From positions 60,117,561 through 60,181,560 of the forward strand of contig NC_088775.1 of the NCBI RefSeq assembly GCF_954871325.1: a stretch of DNA of 64,000 nt. The letters are read 5' to 3'. Origin of the DNA: Gordionus sp. m RMFG-2023. Taxonomy: Eukaryota > Nematomorpha > Gordioida > Chordodea > Parachordodidae. The notes under the pieces are model-generated. The model was not told where the DNA came from and did no database searches. It saw only the letters and a list, made by a program, of their open reading frames with translations. Made by a program: the position numbers and the translations under genes. How positions within the stretch are numbered: the first letter of the stretch is position 1; every line of letters begins with the position of its first letter. Shown piece after piece: positions 59,090 through 64,000 of the stretch.

Positions 59090-59864
59090 TTATATTATTA
59101 ATAATTTTGTTTTTATTATTAATAATTTTTTTAAGATTGAAATTTTATTTGATAATTTATATTATTTTTTAGATATAATAATATGTTTTTTAAATATATT
59201 ATTTGATTGATATTTTTTTTTAAATATATTGAAATATATTATAATATATTTTAATTTGTTATATTAATTTTTTATATATATTTTGATTGATATTTTTTAT
59301 TATAATGGTTTTTTATGTTTTTATTATAATGGTTTTTTATGTATTTATTTTTCAGGTAAATTTTTTCTTGATATATTTTTTGACTAAATATTTTTTTTAT
59401 TTTTTGTGTTATATTATTTTTTTAAATATATTTTTTGATTGATATTTTTTTTAAAATAATTTTAAATAATATATTTTAATTTGTTATATTATTTTTTTAT
59501 ATATTTTTTATATATTTTTTGATTGATATTTTTTATTATAATGGTTTTTTATGTTTTTATTATAATGGTTTTTTATGTATTTATTTTTCAGGTAAATTTT
59601 TTCTTGATATATTTTTTGACTAAATATTTTTTTTATTTTTTGTGTTACATTATTTTTTTAAATATATTTTTTGATTGATATTTTTTTTAAAATAATTTTA
59701 AATAATATATTTTAATTTGTTATATTATTTTTTTATATATTTTTTGATTGATATTTTTTAATATAATGGTTTTTTATGTATTTATTTTTCACGTAAATTT
59801 TTTCTTGATATATTTTTTGATATCTAAATTTTTTTTTATTTTTTGTGTTTTTTTTTTTTTTTTT
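59090..59864. repeat. T-rich tandem array, period about 225-236 bp
   Basis: GATTGATATTTTTTATTATA blocks followed by TTTCAGGTAAATTTTTTCTT recur with unit starts near 59285, 59521 and 59746. It ends in a run of about 18 T at 59847-59864, immediately downstream of the LINE in its own direction, so on the - strand the run is a possible poly(A) tail. Confidence 0.8.
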
Positions 59865-60142
59865 GAGAAGGAAAAAATTTAATTTGTAACAAAATGCTCA
59901 AATGTTAATATTGAAATATCGCATAATATTTTGAATAACATTAAATTAAAAATATATATATATATAAAATCTAATGATATATAAAAAAGAAATATAGTAC
60001 ATACTCGGAAAAAAAAATATATATATATATTAAAACATAACTGTTTAATTATAACGAAAAAATATTTTTTTTTGTGGTTAAAATCTAAATATAGTTGCGA
60101 TGCAAAATATATATAAAATTAACAATGACTATATTTGATAAA

Positions 60143-62179
60143 CTAGGAGGGAAATGGGAGTGTTTCGAAGAAACATTTGTAGTTCCCCTTTAGGATTTCA
60201 AATTGGACTTTTTGTTTAAGAGATAGGGACTCGTTTTTGACCCCTGTCCTTAACGAAATTCTTCTACCCAATTGATTTAAGAACTTTAGGGATTGGGGAC
60301 CGGGGTTTCCAAGGACGCTAAAAATTAGGGGAATAAATATAAAAGAGTTAGGGAGGAATCTATATTTATTAAACTTATTGGTTTCTTGTAGTTCCAAGGG
60401 GTCGGTATTTCCGTTAGCCGGAAAGGAGGTAACACAAGAGACGTCCCAGACAAGTCTTTTGCCGCCGTGCCAAGACGTTAAAGACATGCCGTCAGGGCGC
60501 TTACCGTCAGCATTTAGGAGCCCCAATGGCTCCAAGCTATTGGGGAAACCGGCCGAAATCAAGGCTTTGCCGATTAACCTATTAAGGTTGTCGTGCCTCA
60601 GGAAACGGCCACTGACTTTGAGGCACGAGAAACAATGTCTAGAGAAAGGATCAACCTGTTTGTGACAGGCGGCACAGGTGTCCACAGAAGGGATAAGGCA
60701 ACCAAGCCTATGGCCAATGGCAGTTTGAAACTCATCGTCTGTGAGTAACGTTTCCTTTTTACCACTCGGAATCGCGTCTAGCCATTCATGGCCGTTAGAG
60801 TTTTTTTTTGCGTTTCTGAGCAGTTGAAGGTTAGTTAGCTCAGGATACATACAAAGTTTTTCAAACGAGCATTGAAGCATAGGGACCAGGAAGCTCTTTA
60901 GATGGCAGGAAATTGGCTGCTCGGAGCCTTGGGTGATTAGAGTAAGCCACTCTTGTTTAGCTGAAGATAGAAGGGGATCGTCCAACTCGATAAGCGAGGA
61001 AATAGAATCGGCGAAGGATATTCGAGATGAAAGAAAACACGCAATTGCCATAAGGAAGGGGGGTAACAATCCCAGTCCACCCTGGTAAGCGGGCATAGAG
61101 GCGAGGGACCAATTGAAATCGGAAAAATTTAAGCCTAAAAGGGATTCGATAAAATGTTTAAATTTTAATTCGAAGACCTTAAGGAGAGTATTGTACTGGA
61201 AAACGGGGGAAGATTTAAATAAATGTAAGAATTTAGGTAGAAAAAGACATTTTTTGGTGAGAAAGAAGAACTGATGTTTGGGGAGATGAGGAAGATTCTT
61301 GAGTGAATTGGAAAGGGAATGGATCAAATCCTCAAAAGTTTTTTGACAAAAGGAGATTGAAAAACCAATAGGGGAACCTAAAAGACAGAGTTCCTCATGC
61401 GGAATGATTGTAAAATCTAAGGGAGGAATAAAATCCTTATTGTTGAGGGAGGAAATTTCACACTTTTTCCTATTTAGGGAAAGACCAATTTTCGAAGCTT
61501 CCATTTCAACGTACTCTATGGCCGACATAACATTGGATAAAGAACCGCCAAAAGAGCCATCGTCGAGATACCATAAATTAAGGTCTAATTGGAAATTAGT
61601 CTTTAAATTTTTGATCAAATCATGAATCCCTATAGTAAAGAGCAGGGGGCCTAGAGGATCACCTTGCTGTATCCCCTCTTCGGAGGAGATGGAAAATTCC
61701 CCGAATTTGAGTAACGAAGGGAATCCATAACAGGAATTAAGGAAATTCCCATATTTTGGGAAATGGTGTAAAAAAGATGGTAAGAATGCCCTCCTATGGA
61801 TGGTGTTGAAGGCATTTCTGAAGTCTAACTTGCAGAAAACCTTATCGGCCTCAGTATTTATAAAAATACGCGCAACATGTGAGGCCACTTCACACCCACC
61901 TCTCACTCCAAATCCTAACTGTGAAGGAAATAAGAAGGAACTAGCCTTAGGCCGAATCCTATTTACGAGAGCCTTGGCGACTAAGCGACGAAAGAATGAC
62001 CCTATGGCTATGGGTCTAACGCCGCCATCCGGTTTGGACAAGGAGACAAGACGGGCGCCAAAAATAATAGGACGAATGCAAAGGGGAACTTCGCGTACGA
62101 GGATATTATTGCACAGTTCGGTTAATGCTTTCAACAAAGGGTCAATGAAGCCACTATCAGGGCATTGAATTAACTCCAC
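60143..62179 (-). CDS. LINE reverse transcriptase and restriction-like endonuclease
   Basis: 678 residues counted from the GTG at 62179. That GTG is only a counting point: the same frame continues upstream (PGFF) to the TGA at 62190-62192. RT motifs: KPDGGVRPIAIG (49-60), KLDFRNAF (117-124), EGIQQGDPLGPLLF (168-181) and the active site WYLDDG (203-208). A zinc knuckle C502-x2-C505-x9-H515-x3-C519 is followed by RPD (561-563) and WD (578-579), the arrangement of the restriction-like endonuclease of R2-type LINEs. The enzyme would nick target DNA and prime reverse transcription from the nick. Apart from the one upstream stop the frame is open to its end. Confidence 0.93.
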   Translation of the reverse strand: MELIQCPDSGFIDPLLKALTELCNNILVREVPLCIRPIIFGARLVSLSKPDGGVRPIAIGSFFRRLVAKALVNRIRPKASSFLFPSQLGFGVRGGCEVASHVARIFINTEADKVFCKLDFRNAFNTIHRRAFLPSFLHHFPKYGNFLNSCYGFPSLLKFGEFSISSEEGIQQGDPLGPLLFTIGIHDLIKNLKTNFQLDLNLWYLDDGSFGGSLSNVMSAIEYVEMEASKIGLSLNRKKCEISSLNNKDFIPPLDFTIIPHEELCLLGSPIGFSISFCQKTFEDLIHSLSNSLKNLPHLPKHQFFFLTKKCLFLPKFLHLFKSSPVFQYNTLLKVFELKFKHFIESLLGLNFSDFNWSLASMPAYQGGLGLLPPFLMAIACFLSSRISFADSISSLIELDDPLLSSAKQEWLTLITQGSEQPISCHLKSFLVPMLQCSFEKLCMYPELTNLQLLRNAKKNSNGHEWLDAIPSGKKETLLTDDEFQTAIGHRLGCLIPSVDTCAACHKQVDPFSRHCFSCLKVSGRFLRHDNLNRLIGKALISAGFPNSLEPLGLLNADGKRPDGMSLTSWHGGKRLVWDVSCVTSFPANGNTDPLELQETNKFNKYRFLPNSFIFIPLIFSVLGNPGPQSLKFLNQLGRRISLRTGVKNESLSLKQKVQFEILKGNYKCFFETLPFPS

Positions 62180-62191
62180 AAAGAAACCAGG

Positions 62192-62941
62192 TCAGAAGCC
62201 GTCCAACCCCCCTGTCGTCCCTTTTTTAAAGGACTTTAAGCACTTAAGTACTTCGTCACAGGTAAAGGGAATAGGGGAGGAGGCATGCGGGTGGATGTTA
62301 AAAGGGGACGCTCGTGGATGTTTTTCAAGAAGTTGTTTAAATATGGTAACGTTGATAGGAGAAATAGAGTCATCGGAGGACAATATTCGGGCCGCACCGC
62401 TAATATCTCCAAGATCTAATTTTTCGGAGATCAATTTGTGACGGAAGGAGTTGGGGTTTAAAGCGTACGAAGGAGAAAATTCATCGATAATTGTATTTTC
62501 AAAATTGGAAACTTTTTCCTTAATTAAGGCAGATAAGTTATTTATTTTATTTTTGGGTTTAACTAGGACTCGAAAACAAAAACTAACCAGGTCTAACCAT
62601 AAGGGTAGTGAGGAGAAATCCGAATTCAAATTATTTATAAGTGACATGAGGAACCTAGAGATAGACTCTCGGGCGGCTATAGGGATCCTAGAAATAACTG
62701 GGGGCTTATGCGAATTAAGGAATAAATCAACAGAGCTTGAGGAACATGGTGGAATGGGGTCATACGAGTGAGGAGCGTTAATTAAAGGATCTGGGCCGTA
62801 AGAGAGGGGAAATTTTCCAGAATTATGGCACGCGGGTGAACCATGTTTCCTAAACACGCCATTTAAATTAAGCGAAACTATTTTTAAGCATACTTGACAA
62901 CAAGAGTTAACCATGAGATGGCTTTGAAAGGGAGAAAACAC
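62192..62941 (-). CDS. N-terminal part of the same LINE protein
   Basis: Starts at an ATG at 62941 and runs 249 codons to a TGA. An N-terminal finger CCQVCLKIVSLNLNGVFRKH then GSPAC has C-x2-C...H-x4-C spacing and could bind target DNA or RNA. The end, CLKSFKKGTTGGLDGF, is the conserved GxDG motif that precedes the RT. The following codon is TGA, then PGFFVELIQ in the same frame. In related proteins GLDG[F/L] is followed by R-P, so the TGA fits a CGA-to-TGA transition. The original product would be about 932 residues. Confidence 0.88.
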   Translation of the reverse strand: MFSPFQSHLMVNSCCQVCLKIVSLNLNGVFRKHGSPACHNSGKFPLSYGPDPLINAPHSYDPIPPCSSSSVDLFLNSHKPPVISRIPIAARESISRFLMSLINNLNSDFSSLPLWLDLVSFCFRVLVKPKNKINNLSALIKEKVSNFENTIIDEFSPSYALNPNSFRHKLISEKLDLGDISGAARILSSDDSISPINVTIFKQLLEKHPRASPFNIHPHASSPIPFTCDEVLKCLKSFKKGTTGGLDGF

Positions 62942-64000
62942 AAAAAAAAAATATATATATTAACGGATATAATTTTGATTGGAAGAAAAAAAAAGATGAA
63001 ATGGGGAAAAAAAAAATCAAAATTGGGAAGAGAGGAATACCTGATCTATCCTTTCAGAAGTATTATCGAGATTAGAGGGGTTGGTAAATTTGAAAAAAAA
63101 TAATAATAAATAAACAATAATATTTATAAAATAAGACTAGGTACAAAAAGTATAAAAAGTATTATTACGAACAAAAAAAAAAAGGGGGGGGGGGTATAAA
63201 CAAGAAAAAAGGGGGAAAGAAAAAAATCAAAAATTGAAAGAAAAAAGAAAGATTATGAACAATCGAAATTAGGAGGGTTGGTAAATTTAAAATAATAATA
63301 AATTAGATGCAATGGCAAATAAAAAAAAAAAATAATCGAAAATACTGGTAAAAGAAATGCAAAAAAAAAAAAATTAAACTTTGTCGGGGAAATCTTTAGG
63401 GTGTGGTAATGTAAAAAGAATTCAAACTTAAGGAAATTTTTCTACGGCCGGAAAATAGGGAAATCTTAAGGTTGTCTTAGAACTATTCGTTACACAAAAG
63501 AAGTTAAGCGTTTCTACTATTTGAAAAAGAAAGTTTTGATAGGACAAGCCTCCCTCGATAGTGCTTTCAGCGAATGTTGATATGTAGTTGGAAGAGCGAT
63601 AATTGATTATTTCGAATATGTTGGCATAATATTATATCATCTTTGAAGAGTGTAGATTATTATATTTTAGAAATCGACATTTTAATTGGACAAGATGTCT
63701 TTTTTTTTGGGAGAATTGAAAAGGGACGATATTTTCCGTGAATGGAGAGAACATTATCTACGACCTTATATAAGAAATTGTTGGAGAAAATCATCGTAGG
63801 AAAGAATAGTCAATTTCGATAACTATGACCGGGCATTAGTAGAGGCTCGGGGAATAAGAAAATCCAAAAAATATAAAAACCGGAATAGGAGATATGCTCA
63901 AAAATAAATAAAATATTGTTTTTTTTTTTTATTGTTCGAAAATTGTGCTTTCCGCGAATGTTGATAAGTAGTTGGAAGAGCGATAATTGATTATTTCGAA
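62942..64000 (-). repeat. LINE 5'UTR with 384-bp direct repeat
   Basis: The 55-56-bp block GTGCTTTCAGCGAATGTTGA...TTATTTCGAA at 63561-63615 recurs at 63945-64000 with a few differences, offset 384 bp. It is cut by the window edge, so longer tandem units are possible. A- and G-runs (63175-63195) and purine bias mark the rest. Repeated 5'UTR units often act as LINE promoters; that role is inferred. Confidence 0.75.

Larger units (their letters stand above)
59865..64000 (-). mobile_element. Nearly whole LINE with restriction-like endonuclease
   Basis: In the leftward direction: a purine-rich 5'UTR with long direct repeats (62942-64000, continuing past the window), one long coding region interrupted by a single TGA, a 3'UTR of about 280 bp and an A-run. 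The protein has an N-terminal zinc finger, a reverse transcriptase and a C-terminal CCHC knuckle plus PD-(D/E)xK-like endonuclease. That places it with the early-branching LINEs that use a restriction-like endonuclease (the R2-type group). Relatives in the window are at 32950-35270 and 48390. Confidence 0.92.

Noticed and set aside
61404-62168. + strand open frames of 73 and 122 codons
   Set aside because: Shadows of the LINE reverse transcriptase on the - strand.
62190-62192. Programmed TGA read-through in the LINE
   Set aside because: One copy cannot show this; a CGA-to-TGA change at a conserved Arg position is simpler.

Overview
The window is nuclear DNA of an invertebrate animal: very AT-rich, with spliced genes, long introns and a heavy load of transposons. 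Two host genes are recognisable. On the + strand, 11584-12506 is the last coding exon of a Shaw/Kv3-type voltage-gated potassium channel (end of the pore, S6, cytoplasmic tail), and a decayed second copy of that exon lies at 1-335. On the - strand, nine exons between 40185 and 55127 encode most of a mitochondrial methylmalonate-semialdehyde dehydrogenase (ALDH6A1). All nine have GT/AG borders and matching phases. Its first and last exons are not in view. No species is assigned; the host proteins only say 'metazoan'.

The rest is mostly mobile DNA. hAT elements dominate. At least seven families can be told apart by their terminal and subterminal sequence, several with 8-bp target duplications visible (17898-20540, 18042-18767, 30795-31872, 37154-39356, 55718-56981). 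They are nested: one hAT (17898-20540) holds two others, another (36327-40164) holds one, and a third (20992-29054) holds two pogo-like elements in inverted orientation. Other residents are a long-armed foldback element (6827-9171) coding for a decayed, unclassified DDE-like protein; RTE-like LINE remnants (3549-5580, 44850-45650); LINEs with a C-terminal restriction-like endonuclease (32950-35270, a fragment near 48390, and a nearly whole copy at 59866-64000); a broken Ty3/gypsy LTR fossil (about 49560-51960); a tRNA-headed SINE candidate; and several MITEs.

Layout: 1-3.1 kb channel-exon fossil and a MITE; 3.5-5.6 LINE; 6.8-9.2 foldback; 11.6-12.7 channel exon and 3'UTR; 14.9-20.9 nested hATs; 21-29 hAT with a pogo pair; 29-32 MITE, SINE, hAT; 33-35.3 LINE; 35.6-40.2 nested hATs; 40.2-55.1 dehydrogenase gene, with an 11-kb intron full of transposons; 55.7-57 hAT; 59-64 tandem array and LINE.

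The two most interesting observations are these. (1) The hAT gene at 21-29 kb becomes colinear again only if the 185 bp between the two pogo copies is flipped, which suggests recombination between the inverted copies. (2) Each hAT family carries its own 10-14 bp palindrome in its subterminal region, often repeated, as if every transposase lineage had its own dimer-binding site. I saw no operon-like or defence-like system.
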